From: Anaerobutyricum faecale
Lineage (GTDB): Bacteria; Bacillota; Clostridia; Lachnospirales; Lachnospiraceae
Direction of reading: 5' to 3'
Assembly: GCA_019119645.1 (NCBI GenBank)
Contig: DWWR01000055.1
Coordinates: forward strand, 1-36,193
Length of the DNA: 36,193 nucleotides
In this document: positions 7,579 through 15,889 of the stretch, one piece after another
Numbering within the stretch: the stretch's first letter is position 1
Layout: each line of letters starts with the position of its first letter
Translations under genes and position numbers: made by a program
Notes under the pieces: generated by a model
What the model saw: the letters and a program-made list of their open reading frames with translations, nothing else
Told to the model about the DNA's origin: nothing
The model's database searches: none

Positions 7579-8787
7579 TTAATATGTTTTCTTTAAATAT
7601 TTAGCCAATTTCTTGCAGGCTGCCTTGTCCAGGTCAGCATAGTCGAAGACAATAATGCCGTTTGCGTTCTTTTTGTTGACGTATTTGGCCATTTTCCGCA
7701 GAAGGGTTTTGCCTTTCAACTCTTTTTTCTCGGCTTTTGTGGTGCCGTTGGACGGCTGAGCCATTTTGTAGGCCGGAATTCCGATGTAGAGCTTCACTTT
7801 GCTCTGGTCCACCATAGAAGACCAGCGGTCGACCATTTTATCAAACTTCGCAGTCTTGTGAGAGAAGCCCCAGTAGATCTGCGGAGCGATGTAATCGACA
7901 AATTTTGTAGAATTTGTCCATTTTTTAATGTTGACGTAATAGGAATATTTGCTGTTCAGGCTGTCGATGTTGCCGGCAGGACTGACACCGAATACCACAT
8001 CTGAATCAATGGCGTCAATGGCGCTCTTGATGCCTTTCACCAGTTTGTTGACCTGTTTACGTCTGTATTTTTTGATGGACATACCGTTCTTCTTCTCAGC
8101 GGAGGCATTGTATTCCTGGGCATCAAAGGTTTTATTGTAATTGCTGGATGAAAAGCTCGGATAAAAGTAATCATCCATATGTATGCCATCCACATCGTAG
8201 TTACGCACAATTTCTTCCACGCCATCGATGATCAGCTGACGGACCTCCGGTTTGGACGGATTGTAATACAGTTGTCCGTTGTAGGACAATACATTTCTCC
8301 GTTCGGAAGCGTTGCCGGATTCATGCCACTTTCTTGCCGGATTGTCTTTGGAAAGCTGGGAGTAGCTTGTGTTAAAAGATACCCGGTACGGATTGACCCA
8401 TGCTTCAATGGCAAGTCCCTGTCTGTGGGCTTCTTCCACCATGATGGAAAGCGGATCGTAAGAAACATCCCTGCCCTGTTTGCCGGAAATGTATGCGGAA
8501 GTCGGGAAAATATCGGAATCATAGATGGCATCGCCGGTCGGGCGTACCTGAACGATGATTCTGTTCATTCCCCGGGTCTTGCATTTGCTCACCACTTTAC
8601 GGAAAAAGCTTGTGAAAGCGGAGGCATTGTTGCTGCCCGCAGATTTTAAATAACTTTCATAATCATAATAAGAAAACCATACCGCCCTGTAATCATCTGC
8701 TGAGGCTGCGGCTTCCGTTTTCACCGGAGCCAGCATGCCGCAGACCATGAGAAGAGCCAGCAGTACAGCTGTAACACGTTTTTTCAT
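7579..8787 (-). CDS. Secreted GHL10 family glycoside hydrolase-like protein
   Basis: A 402-residue exported protein. After a signal peptide (KKRVTAVLLALLMVCGMLAP, cleavage near residue 27) comes the typical GHL10 (DUF187) domain: RAVWFSYYDY near the start, IVQVRPTGDAIYDS, EAWVNPYR, then DGIHMDDYFYP and the VFGVSPAGN and YIAPQIYWGF blocks. Family members are predicted TIM-barrel glycosidases of cell-surface polysaccharides; some relatives act in spore or cell-wall processes. The frame extends to 8817, but the ATG at 8787 has GAGGAGG about 8 bases upstream and starts the signal peptide. It is the last gene of the unit that begins with the acidic protein. Confidence 0.85.
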   Translation of the reverse strand: MKKRVTAVLLALLMVCGMLAPVKTEAAASADDYRAVWFSYYDYESYLKSAGSNNASAFTSFFRKVVSKCKTRGMNRIIVQVRPTGDAIYDSDIFPTSAYISGKQGRDVSYDPLSIMVEEAHRQGLAIEAWVNPYRVSFNTSYSQLSKDNPARKWHESGNASERRNVLSYNGQLYYNPSKPEVRQLIIDGVEEIVRNYDVDGIHMDDYFYPSFSSSNYNKTFDAQEYNASAEKKNGMSIKKYRRKQVNKLVKGIKSAIDAIDSDVVFGVSPAGNIDSLNSKYSYYVNIKKWTNSTKFVDYIAPQIYWGFSHKTAKFDKMVDRWSSMVDQSKVKLYIGIPAYKMAQPSNGTTKAEKKELKGKTLLRKMAKYVNKKNANGIIVFDYADLDKAACKKLAKYLKKTY

Positions 8788-8847
8788 TGTCTTCCTCCTC
8801 GTCGTATTTTTCTCCATATTTTTTGTCGCCAGGCTTCTTCGTGCGCG

Positions 8848-9579
8848 TTACTGTAAAGCAAAACGCAGCAGTCCCAGAATTAACAAATGTACCGGATAAA
8901 ACAGATAGAAAAACCACTGCAGGAATTTTTTCCCTTTTTTCATCCGTTTTCCATTATACCAATACAGAATGCAGTAAGCCGAAAGAGCCACTCCCGCTGT
9001 CGCTCCCAGCGCATAAAAAAGAAGTCCGACCGGTGTGAAACGGCCAATGCCCGAGAGCAGAGTGAAGACACCGAAGATTCCCACCGCCCAGAGATAGGCG
9101 GAACGTTTTTTCTCTTCTGAGCCTTCCGCCCAGACAAAGAGCCATGTAAACACCGCGGCAAACACTGCCCAGTCACAGAAAATAGTGCAGAAGGTCAGAA
9201 AGAGGGCGATGCATTTTCCCAGCATCGGGTTAGGAATCTGCTTCAAAGCGCAGATGATCAGAAAACAGAAAAACAACGTGAACATCATGTTCAGGTTAGA
9301 ATTCTGCAGCTTTCCGCCTTCCGCAAAGGCAAGACTGAATGGAATCTGGGAAAGCAGCGCGAACACAAACAGACGGAGCGCATATTGCTTTCTGGAATGT
9401 GTATAATGCCAGCCTTCCACCAGAAAATAGCACATGGTGATGGCCGTAAAATACCCGATATCCAGAAACAGCTCATAGAAAAAGGTTCCCGGCTCCATAA
9501 ACACCGTTGCCACATGGTTGAGCAGCATAGTCCCCATAGCAATGAGCTTGATCTCATCCCGGTTCAGTCCCCGGCTCAT
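8848..9579 (-). CDS. TraX family membrane protein
   Basis: A 243-residue integral membrane protein with about seven hydrophobic segments. The opening LNRDEIKLIAMGTMLLNHVA and the block FFYELFLDIGYFTAITMCYF, followed by LRLFVFALLSQIPFSLA, match the TraX (PF05857) family. In F plasmid TraX acetylates pilin; chromosomal Firmicute homologues are of unknown function and probably acylate an exported or surface molecule. The protein is of normal length. GGGGGGCAGG stands before the start. The upstream acidic gene ends 15 bases earlier, and the GHL10 gene starts 60 bases downstream, so a three-gene operon is likely. Confidence 0.83.
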   Translation of the reverse strand: MSRGLNRDEIKLIAMGTMLLNHVATVFMEPGTFFYELFLDIGYFTAITMCYFLVEGWHYTHSRKQYALRLFVFALLSQIPFSLAFAEGGKLQNSNLNMMFTLFFCFLIICALKQIPNPMLGKCIALFLTFCTIFCDWAVFAAVFTWLFVWAEGSEEKKRSAYLWAVGIFGVFTLLSGIGRFTPVGLLFYALGATAGVALSAYCILYWYNGKRMKKGKKFLQWFFYLFYPVHLLILGLLRFALQ

Positions 9580-9594
9580 AGATACCTGCCCCCC

Positions 9595-10185
9595 TTATTC
9601 CTCGTCGTCGTCATCTTCCTCCGGAAAAAGTACAGCTTCCATTACTTCCGGATCACTGAGGTAATCAGCAATATTATTGATCACATTATCCAGATAACCA
9701 TTTTCTGCCATCTCATCCATGAGACTTTCAAATACATCTTCGAAGGTTTCATCCAGTGCGGACTCCGGGTTCATGACCGCTACCACTGTGTGGAAGAACT
9801 TCGTAAACTCTGTCTGAATGACGCCGTCAAAAATAGATACCAGTTCCTGCTCTTCTTCCTCATCTTCCACCGGGATATGAAGGAACAGAGCTGCCGGAAC
9901 ACCCTCTCTTTTCCGGAACATTTCCGTGTTGCTGAAGAAATCACGAAGGACTTCCGGGCTGAGCATCGGAGCCATGAGAGACTCTTCTGCTTCCACATCC
10001 ACCGGATAATAGAAGAAATCCTGAGCTGTCATCATCTCCATAAAATACGGGCTGGTGACAAACAGTCCTGTGACCAGATCTTCGTGCGGCACTTCCAGTT
10101 CCACAGACATTTCTTCTTCCTGCTGATTCTTCTTTGGCATGCTGTCATTGGAATATACTTTAAATTTATCCTTGTTGTTTTTCAT
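9595..10185 (-). CDS. Acidic protein of unknown function
   Basis: A 196-residue soluble protein that I do not recognise. It is strongly acidic, with runs such as VEDEEEEQELV and a terminal EEDDDDEE, and lacks a signal peptide or membrane segment. Predicted secondary structure looks largely helical in the second half (ALDETFEDVFESLMDEMAEN). The ribosome site AAGGAGG precedes the ATG, and codon use agrees with neighbours, so it is a real gene. It is the first gene of the presumed operon with the TraX-like and GHL10 genes. No catalytic motif is visible. Confidence 0.75.
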   Translation of the reverse strand: MKNNKDKFKVYSNDSMPKKNQQEEEMSVELEVPHEDLVTGLFVTSPYFMEMMTAQDFFYYPVDVEAEESLMAPMLSPEVLRDFFSNTEMFRKREGVPAALFLHIPVEDEEEEQELVSIFDGVIQTEFTKFFHTVVAVMNPESALDETFEDVFESLMDEMAENGYLDNVINNIADYLSDPEVMEAVLFPEEDDDDEE

Positions 10186-10304
10186 TTTATCCTCCTTAAA
10201 CTCCTTTTTTCTGAAAAATAACCGAATACAGCCCCATTATACCGGATTCACAGGAAATATGCCATAGCGAATTTAACTGCAAGCCTGTTTTGATATCGTT
10301 TATC

Positions 10305-10333
10305 TTACACTGCAATTATTTCAGCAATATGAT
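10305..10333 (+). promoter_or_regulatory. Predicted plus-strand promoter in the 10.3-kb gap
   Basis: TTACAC (10305-10310), a 17-bp spacer and TATGAT (10328-10333) form a good sigma-A promoter pointing to the right, although both flanking genes are read to the left. No protein gene of any quality lies downstream of it before the hairpins. Confidence 0.4.
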
Positions 10334-10339
10334 ATCCTC

Positions 10340-10485
10340 ACAAACTGTCTATTTCCCGTATTGTATCCGATGGAATTACTGCAGCATAAGAAAGAATCCT
10401 GCTTTGCAGGATTCTCCGCCTGCGGCAGTCGCGAAAGCGGCATCTTCCTATCCGCCGCTGTGCGATCCTTGCGGAGCGTTTTTTA
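10340..10485 (+). ncRNA. Candidate small structured RNA
   Basis: From the promoter above, a transcript of about 145 bases would pass a perfect hairpin (GAATCCTGC/GCAGGATTC, 10394-10414). It would end at a nested hairpin whose outer stem is CTCCGC (10414-10419) with GCGGAG (10471-10476), with inner pairs AGCGGC/GCCGCT, followed by CGTTTTTTATTTC. This is the layout of a free-standing small RNA with its own terminator. It matches no RNA family I recognise. The same hairpins may instead be a copy of an intergenic repeat. Confidence 0.35.
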
Positions 10486-10514
10486 TTTCATAGGAATGCA
10501 ATTTCCTATGAAAT
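10394..10514. repeat. Cluster of three adjacent hairpins, possible intergenic palindromic repeat
   Basis: In 121 bases there are three hairpins: 10394-10414 (9-bp stem, TTT loop), 10414-10476 (nested GC-rich stems) and 10485-10514 (12-bp perfect stem ATTTCATAGGAA with a 6-base loop). A fourth hairpin, the nitroreductase terminator, follows directly. Such density suggests a mobile palindromic element of the REP type. Confidence 0.45.
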
Positions 10515-10559
10515 GAAAAAATCCTCTTCTCACAGAAAATGTATTCTGCAAGAAGAGGA
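10515..10559 (-). terminator. Rho-independent terminator of the nitroreductase gene
   Basis: On the minus strand the arms TCCTCTTCTTGCAGAA and TTCTGTGAGAAGAGGA pair along their whole length with two G-U wobbles and are followed by TTTTTTC. It begins 11 bases past the nitroreductase stop. Confidence 0.85.
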
Positions 10560-10569
10560 ATCTTTACTA

Positions 10570-11094
10570 CTACTCTACATAATAGACACGGTTTTCTTTT
10601 CTAGGCGCAGCCTCTTTGGCAGGTTCATCGGCATATCCCAAAATGCAGTGGCCGATTCCTTCATAATCTCCTTCGATGCCAAGGCTTTTCAGGAGTTCTT
10701 TTCCTTCCTTCTGCTCAAATTCCTCTTTGGCTCTGTGAATCCAGCAGCTGCCGATCCCCAGATCATGGGCGGCCAGCATCAGATTGGCCATGACAAGGCT
10801 GCCGTCATACAGATAAGTCGGTACCTTTTTATCGGCCAGGACTACCAGCACTACCGGCGCACCGTAAAATGGATCTGTTCCGTCCGCGCCCATGATGCCC
10901 GCGTTAAGCCTCGAGAAGCGGTCTCTGACTTCCTTATTGGTGATGGCCAGAATGATCACCGGCTGCCGTCCCATGCCGCTCGGAGCATAAAGTCCGGCCT
11001 CGATAATCTTATCAATCGTCTCCTTCGGAACCATGTCCGGTTTATATTTACGCACACTTCTTCTTGAAATCATTTCCTGAATTAAATCACTCAT
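10570..11094 (-). CDS. Nitroreductase family protein
   Basis: A 174-residue FMN-dependent oxidoreductase of the nitroreductase fold. The FMN-phosphate site is visible in ISRRSVRKYKPDMVP, followed by the LYAPSGMGRQP block and the later LMLAAHDLGIGSCWI segment. Members reduce nitroaromatics, quinones or flavins using NAD(P)H and usually act as dimers. The substrate is unknown. The ATG at 11094 is chosen over the frame's upstream end at 11130 because GGGAGGA lies 7 bases before it. It ends in its own terminator. The FtsX permease gene ends 235 bases upstream, with small repeats between. Confidence 0.85.
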   Translation of the reverse strand: MSDLIQEMISRRSVRKYKPDMVPKETIDKIIEAGLYAPSGMGRQPVIILAITNKEVRDRFSRLNAGIMGADGTDPFYGAPVVLVVLADKKVPTYLYDGSLVMANLMLAAHDLGIGSCWIHRAKEEFEQKEGKELLKSLGIEGDYEGIGHCILGYADEPAKEAAPRKENRVYYVE

Positions 11095-11233
11095 TGTCAA
11101 TCCTCCCTGCGCACCACATCTTTCCCTCATACGGGCGAATGTTAGTACTATTTTGTCTGTTCTATGCTGTCGGACAAATCCGGCGGCAATCTGCTGTTGT
11201 CAGACATATTATAAAGGATTTTCAGCAAATGTT

Positions 11234-11330
11234 CCAGAAAAAATTTTCCCGGCATATGACACATTGTTGTCCCTGGCATATTGCATGCAGGATTTTTTCT
11301 GGCATACCGCATGAATTTTCCACGGCATAC
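11234..11330. repeat. Four degenerate ~24-bp repeats and an 11-bp inverted repeat
   Basis: GGCATA recurs at 11251, 11275, 11301 and 11324 (spacings 24, 26, 23), each time preceded by a C/T-rich run. CCAGAAAAAAT (11234-11244) and ATTTTTTCTGG (11292-11302) are exact inverted copies with a 47-base loop. The block lies just past the FtsX permease stop. It might end that operon's transcript, or be a repeat relic. Confidence 0.5.
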
Positions 11331-13327
11331 TATACCAGCGCATCGTCTTTTAAAATTTCCACAATGTTCTGCCTGCAGATTTTTCCGGCCGCCGCCGCAT
11401 AAAAAACTGCCACAATGGCTGCCGTCACGGTAAGAAGAAGCAGCATCGGCACCCAGGGCAGATGCCCCAGAAATTCTCCGGCCGTCACCGGCGCGGCGTT
11501 AAGAAGCAGAACTGTCACTGGTATATCGATGATCAGGGCCAGCAGAAACGGCCTTCCCACAATGAACAGCGCCTCCAGAAACAGCATTTTCTTCATCGCA
11601 TCCAGAGAAACGCCCACCGATAAGTACCGGGCAAATTCTTTTTTCCGCTGATACATCTGTCCCAGAGTGGAGGACAGGATACCGGCAATACCCACGCAGG
11701 CGAGGATACCTGCCAGCACCCCCATAACGATACGCAGTCCTTTTCTGGCTGACGCATCCGCCCGCTCATCTTCCAGGCGATTTTCCAGCGTATAACTGCT
11801 TCCTGTCATGCCTGATCCTATATTTTCGGATACCACATTTTCAATGGAAGCTTCCATCGCGTCACTCTCCTCTCCGGATAAACTTTTCTCCGTCCGCATA
11901 TCATAATGCGTTTCATTGACTGAAAACAGGCTTCCAATACGGGAAAATGCCGTCTCGGACATCACGAGATTTAATGCTTTCTGTTCCAGCTCCTCGCGGA
12001 TATCAGGGAGGGTATCCGCAAAGGCATCATACCGCAGAGGGGTTTCTTTGATCAGAAGTGTCCCGGCTTTTTCCCGTAGAAATGGAAGATAGGCGCGGTC
12101 CATGTAGCTGCTGTTCCGGTCATCCCAGAGAAGATTTACCAGCACCGTTCCTGTATCAGAAGAAATGTCCCGCGACTCACAATATTCCTGAAAACTCCGG
12201 TCATCCAGAATATAAAAATGTGCCTTCAGCTGCCAGGCTGTCTGTCCGGAGATTTCCTCCTGCCGTGCGTCACCAAGCAGAGTTTCCGGACCGGCCTCCC
12301 GCAATGGATCGCTGAGCATCTGCTCCGGTACGGATACCGTCGTATCCACAAGACCGTAGGCGATGCAGGATCCCATGCCCTGCAGCGCCCGCAGTTCAGC
12401 CAGCATCGTATCTTCTGTACCTGCATTTTCATCTTCTCCCGATGACCTGTTCACATCCTCTCCCGACGATCTGTTCACGTTGAGCATATAATCCCAGTTA
12501 TCACGAAAACGGGAAAAATAGGTGTGCTGCGTGCTGAGCCCGGAGATGGTTTCTCCGCTTAAAAAGAGAAAGAAACCCAGAAAGGAAAGAAATAATGCAG
12601 CCCCCGCCGTTCTCATGGATTTTCTCCTGGAAAACAATGATTTCCCTGCCAGCTCCCCGTACACACCAAAACATTTCGATGTGAGACGGAACGCACGGAT
12701 CTTTTTTATTTCCGGCTCCTCTTCATAAAAAATAGCTTCCATAGGGGACATCCGTCCCAGTTTTCGTGCCGGAATCCAGGCGGAAAACAATACCGTGAGA
12801 AAAGCTGTCCCCAGAGAAATCAGAAAAACCAATATATGATATTCGAAAGCGACATCATACTGTATATTCAGCTCCATTTCCCTGCCCATGGCGATGATCC
12901 GCCGGACAAACACCGCACAGAGTCCGACGCCTGTCCCAGTTCCCGCCAGAACAGGAAACACGCACAGCACCAGGACTTCCTGCAAGAGAAAACTCCGGAT
13001 CTGACCCGGGGTGGCGCCCACACTTTTTAAAATCCCCAGCTGATGCATCCGGCTTCCCATGGAAACGGCAAAGGCGTTATGCAACAGCGCGATCAGCGCC
13101 GCGCAGACCAGGAACAGCACCATCGCATACAGTATCATAAGCGCGCCCGGCGGACTTGCTGCCGCTTCCGCCGCCGCCTGCTGCTGTTTAAAATCGTCCA
13201 TCCACAGGTTGTAGGCAATGCTGTACAGCAGAGACAACAGCAGGGATGATAAAAAAGCGGCTCCTGCCAGAAGAGCGCTCGCCACACGATTTTCCCGGAT
13301 ATACCGGACAGAAAAAGCTTTCCACAT
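11330..13327 (-). CDS. ABC transporter permease, FtsX type with large extracellular domain (Bce-like)
   Basis: A 665-residue permease. It has an N-terminal hydrophobic segment, then three FtsX-type segments with the cytoplasmic RMHQLGILKSVGATPGQIR coupling block. Another segment follows near residue 240. An extracytoplasmic domain of about 260 residues then precedes three C-terminal segments. This arrangement is like BceB-type permeases that handle antimicrobial peptides, or MacB-like exporters. The start at 13327 has AGGAGGAG upstream; the ATPase gene stops 14 bases before it. An 8-residue tandem repeat (VNRSSGED twice) lies in the extracellular domain. Being adjacent to a short-loop kinase and its regulator supports a sensing and resistance role, but the ligand is unknown. 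Confidence 0.82.
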   Translation of the reverse strand: MWKAFSVRYIRENRVASALLAGAAFLSSLLLSLLYSIAYNLWMDDFKQQQAAAEAAASPPGALMILYAMVLFLVCAALIALLHNAFAVSMGSRMHQLGILKSVGATPGQIRSFLLQEVLVLCVFPVLAGTGTGVGLCAVFVRRIIAMGREMELNIQYDVAFEYHILVFLISLGTAFLTVLFSAWIPARKLGRMSPMEAIFYEEEPEIKKIRAFRLTSKCFGVYGELAGKSLFSRRKSMRTAGAALFLSFLGFFLFLSGETISGLSTQHTYFSRFRDNWDYMLNVNRSSGEDVNRSSGEDENAGTEDTMLAELRALQGMGSCIAYGLVDTTVSVPEQMLSDPLREAGPETLLGDARQEEISGQTAWQLKAHFYILDDRSFQEYCESRDISSDTGTVLVNLLWDDRNSSYMDRAYLPFLREKAGTLLIKETPLRYDAFADTLPDIREELEQKALNLVMSETAFSRIGSLFSVNETHYDMRTEKSLSGEESDAMEASIENVVSENIGSGMTGSSYTLENRLEDERADASARKGLRIVMGVLAGILACVGIAGILSSTLGQMYQRKKEFARYLSVGVSLDAMKKMLFLEALFIVGRPFLLALIIDIPVTVLLLNAAPVTAGEFLGHLPWVPMLLLLTVTAAIVAVFYAAAAGKICRQNIVEILKDDALV

Positions 13328-13341
13328 CTTTTCTCCTCCTC

Positions 13342-14022
13342 TCACCGGTTCTTTTCATCGGATACGATATGCCCGTCTTCCAGCCGGATGATCCTGTCCG
13401 CCTGCAGGGCGATACTCTCATCATGGGTGACAATGAGAGTGGTCTGTTTCCACTCCCGGTTGGTATATTTCAAAAGTTCCATGATTTCCTGACTGTTCCT
13501 TTTGTCAAGATTCCCCGTGGGCTCATCGGCCAATAACAGCGCCGGCGCATGAATGAGGGCCCGTCCGATGGAAACCCGCTGCTGCTGTCCGCCGGAAAGC
13601 TGCTTTGGCAGATGCTTCTTCCGGTCGGAAAGTCCCAGAATATCAAGAAGACGTTCCAGATAATCCTGATTGATCTTCTGTCCGTCCAGCCGCAGAGGAA
13701 GCGTGATATTTTCCACCACATTCAACACCGGTATAAGATTATAAAACTGATAGATAAGCCCCACCTTTCTCCGTCGAAAGATGGCCATTTCTTTCTGGGA
13801 ACGGTGATACACTTCCTGCCCTTCCACAAAAATTTTTCCGCCGTCCGGACGGTCCACTCCGCCGATCAGATGCAGCAGCGTGGATTTTCCTGAGCCCGAC
13901 CGGCCCACTACCGCCGTCATCTCTCCTTTTTCCACTGTAAAAGATACGTCATCCAAAGCCCGGACCTCGGTCTCCCCTTTTCCATAGATTCTCGAAACAT
14001 GTTCCACTCTCAAGATTTCCAT
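13342..14022 (-). CDS. ABC transporter ATP-binding protein (Bce/LolD-like)
   Basis: A 226-residue ATPase. Walker A GRSGSGKST (residues 40-48), Q-loop YQFYNL (91-96), signature LSGGQQQR (142-149) and Walker B ALLLADEPTG (161-170) are all intact, followed by the switch His in IVTHDE. The YQFYNL Q-loop and the gene order place it with the MacB/LolD/BceA group, which pairs with FtsX-type permeases. The ATG at 14022 (MEILRVEHVS) is chosen because AAGGAGG lies 8 bases upstream; the open frame extends to 14043 without a better site. It lies between the histidine kinase (92 bases upstream) and the permease (14 bases downstream). Confidence 0.92.
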   Translation of the reverse strand: MEILRVEHVSRIYGKGETEVRALDDVSFTVEKGEMTAVVGRSGSGKSTLLHLIGGVDRPDGGKIFVEGQEVYHRSQKEMAIFRRRKVGLIYQFYNLIPVLNVVENITLPLRLDGQKINQDYLERLLDILGLSDRKKHLPKQLSGGQQQRVSIGRALIHAPALLLADEPTGNLDKRNSQEIMELLKYTNREWKQTTLIVTHDESIALQADRIIRLEDGHIVSDEKNR

Positions 14023-14114
14023 ATCCTGCCTCCTTCGTTCCATTGGTCATCCCGTCTTCTGACAGCATACCATCTCTCCGGTGACAGCTCCGTGACTTCC
14101 CGGTGACAAATCTG

Positions 14115-15179
14115 TCACTTTGCTTTCTGATAAAATCGGATCTGAAACTCCGTGCCGCCTTCCCGGCGATTTTCTGCCTGAATGATGCCATTTTGCTCGC
14201 GGATGATCATCTGCGCCAGGGCCAGACCGATACCGGCATGTTCATCCACCCGTGCTTCCGATGCCGTATCGGCGCCAGACAAATCCTCTCCAGGGACGGC
14301 CTCCGCTCCGGCTCCCCGGTAAAAACGCTCAAACAGATGAGGCAGCTCCTCCTGCGGAATTCCCGGCCCGTTGTCAGCAATACAAAGTTCCGTATAGATG
14401 GGATTCTGAACGGCCGTTATTTCTATCCGTCCGCCCGCCGGCAGATGTTCCACGCAGTTTTTCAATATATTTCCAAGGGCTTCCACGGTCCAGGCCAGAT
14501 CACCCTGAAAACAGGGATTTCCTTCTGCGTCTATTTTTATGGCAATACTTTTTAGTTCTGCCGGAATCGCCAGCGGCTCCCACGCCTTCTCCGCTGCCTG
14601 CCGGACGTTAACCCTCCTTCTTTCCATCTGTACTGTGCCGGATTCCAGACGGGCGATTTTCAAAAGGACAGACACCTGCCATTCCATACGATTTAAAAGC
14701 CGACTGATTTCCCTGGCATACTCCATTCTTTGGGCATCGGGAAGATCCGGCCGGCTAAGCCGCGGCACGATCATCCGGATGGATGTCAAAGGCGTGCGAA
14801 TCTGATGAGACACATCGGCCAGAGAATCCTTCAGATATTTCTTCTCTCTTTTCAGTTCCTCCGTCTGTTCCACCAGCCGCAGAGTGAGCTTTTGGATTTC
14901 GCTGGATAAAAGCGCCAGTTCCCCCTCCTCATCTGGTACAAACCGCAGGGGATGCGGGCTGTGAAGCAGCTGGTTGAGCTGCGCGGACAGTTCCGAAAGG
15001 TCCTCATATCGTTTTTCTGTCCATTTCCAGAACAAGAGTCCCGCTGCGGCACAGACTGCAAATACATAGATGGCCGCTGCCCGTCCGCAAAAACATACAG
15101 CGCCGCCAACAGCTGCTGCAGTCAGGATCCCCCAGACAGCACTATGTTTTTTTATTTCCGGATTTCTCCACAGCCACAT
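14115..15179 (-). CDS. Sensor histidine kinase with very short external loop (BceS-like)
   Basis: A 354-residue kinase. Two hydrophobic helices (about 13-30 and 34-52) are separated by only a few residues, as in intramembrane-sensing kinases of the BceS type, which sense through a partner ABC permease. The dimerisation and phosphoacceptor box SHQIRTPLT carries His125. The ATPase domain has the N box (NILKNCVEH), the G1 box DNGPG and the G2 box GIGLALA. The open frame begins at 15203, but the ATG at 15179 has AAGGGGAG about 9 bases before it and is preferred; either is possible. It follows the response regulator after 26 bases. Confidence 0.88.
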   Translation of the reverse strand: MWLWRNPEIKKHSAVWGILTAAAVGGAVCFCGRAAAIYVFAVCAAAGLLFWKWTEKRYEDLSELSAQLNQLLHSPHPLRFVPDEEGELALLSSEIQKLTLRLVEQTEELKREKKYLKDSLADVSHQIRTPLTSIRMIVPRLSRPDLPDAQRMEYAREISRLLNRMEWQVSVLLKIARLESGTVQMERRRVNVRQAAEKAWEPLAIPAELKSIAIKIDAEGNPCFQGDLAWTVEALGNILKNCVEHLPAGGRIEITAVQNPIYTELCIADNGPGIPQEELPHLFERFYRGAGAEAVPGEDLSGADTASEARVDEHAGIGLALAQMIIREQNGIIQAENRREGGTEFQIRFYQKAK

Positions 15180-15205
15180 GAAATTTTCTCCCCTTCCAAA
15201 CATTT

Positions 15206-15889
15206 TTATGGTTCCATCCGGTATCCAAGGCCGCGCACCGTTTTAATAATAGCCGGATGTGCCGGATCGTCCTCAATCTTTTCCCGGAGCCGTTTGATAT
15301 AGACGGTCAGAGTATTGTCATTGACAAAATCTCCGGCAATGTCCCAGATTTCTTCCAGCAGTCGGCTGCGGCTGAGAATGTCCCCCTGATGCTGAAAAAA
15401 AATCAGCAGCAGCCGGTACTCCAGAGCAGAAAGAAAGATTTCCTTTCCGTTTTTTTCCACACAGGCCCGCTGCATATCTAACGAGAGATTCGCAGCAGTA
15501 CAGACAGTCTGCTTTCTTTCGCTGCGGCGCAGTACATTTCGGATGCGGGACAAAAGCTCCATGGGCCGAAAAGGCTTTGTCACATAATCATCCGCTCCCA
15601 GATCAAATCCTGTCACCACACTGGCTTCGTCATCCATGGCTGTGAGCATGATGATGGGAATCTCCTGTTCTTTTCGTATGGCGCCGCAGAGGGAATACCC
15701 GCTACCGTCGGGAAGCATCAGATCCAGCAAGATCAGATCAAAATGTTCTTCCCTTAAAAGGCGCAGCGCTTCCTTCCTGCTTCCGGCCGCCCGGACGTCG
15801 AATCCTTCCTCTGTCAGAAGGATTTCCAGATTCTTTACGATCTCCCTGTCGTCTTCCACTATGCATATTTTTCTGCCGATTTCTTTCAT
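15206..15889 (-). CDS. OmpR-family response regulator
   Basis: A 227-residue regulator. The receiver domain has the acidic pair (VEDD, 11-14), the phosphoacceptor Asp56 in LILLDLMLPDGSGY and the conserved Lys in YVTKPF. A winged-helix DNA-binding domain fills the C-terminal ~95 residues and ends in TVRGLGYRMEP, typical of OmpR/PhoB. Its ATG (15889) overlaps the stop codon of the DNA glycosylase gene as ATGA, so the two are translationally coupled. It probably controls the downstream ABC transporter genes in response to the neighbouring kinase. Confidence 0.93.
   Translation of the reverse strand: MKEIGRKICIVEDDREIVKNLEILLTEEGFDVRAAGSRKEALRLLREEHFDLILLDLMLPDGSGYSLCGAIRKEQEIPIIMLTAMDDEASVVTGFDLGADDYVTKPFRPMELLSRIRNVLRRSERKQTVCTAANLSLDMQRACVEKNGKEIFLSALEYRLLLIFFQHQGDILSRSRLLEEIWDIAGDFVNDNTLTVYIKRLREKIEDDPAHPAIIKTVRGLGYRMEP

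Noticed and set aside
8848..9579. Conjugative element, because of the TraX-like gene
   Set aside because: No other transfer genes are present; chromosomal TraX-like genes are common in Firmicutes.
9385..10221. Plus-strand open frame opposite the acidic protein gene and TraX start
   Set aside because: His/Phe-rich mirror translation of acidic codons, no start signal, spans two minus-strand genes.
10290..10493. Small plus-strand open frame in the hairpin-rich gap
   Set aside because: No ribosome site; most of it is hairpin sequence, better explained as RNA structure.
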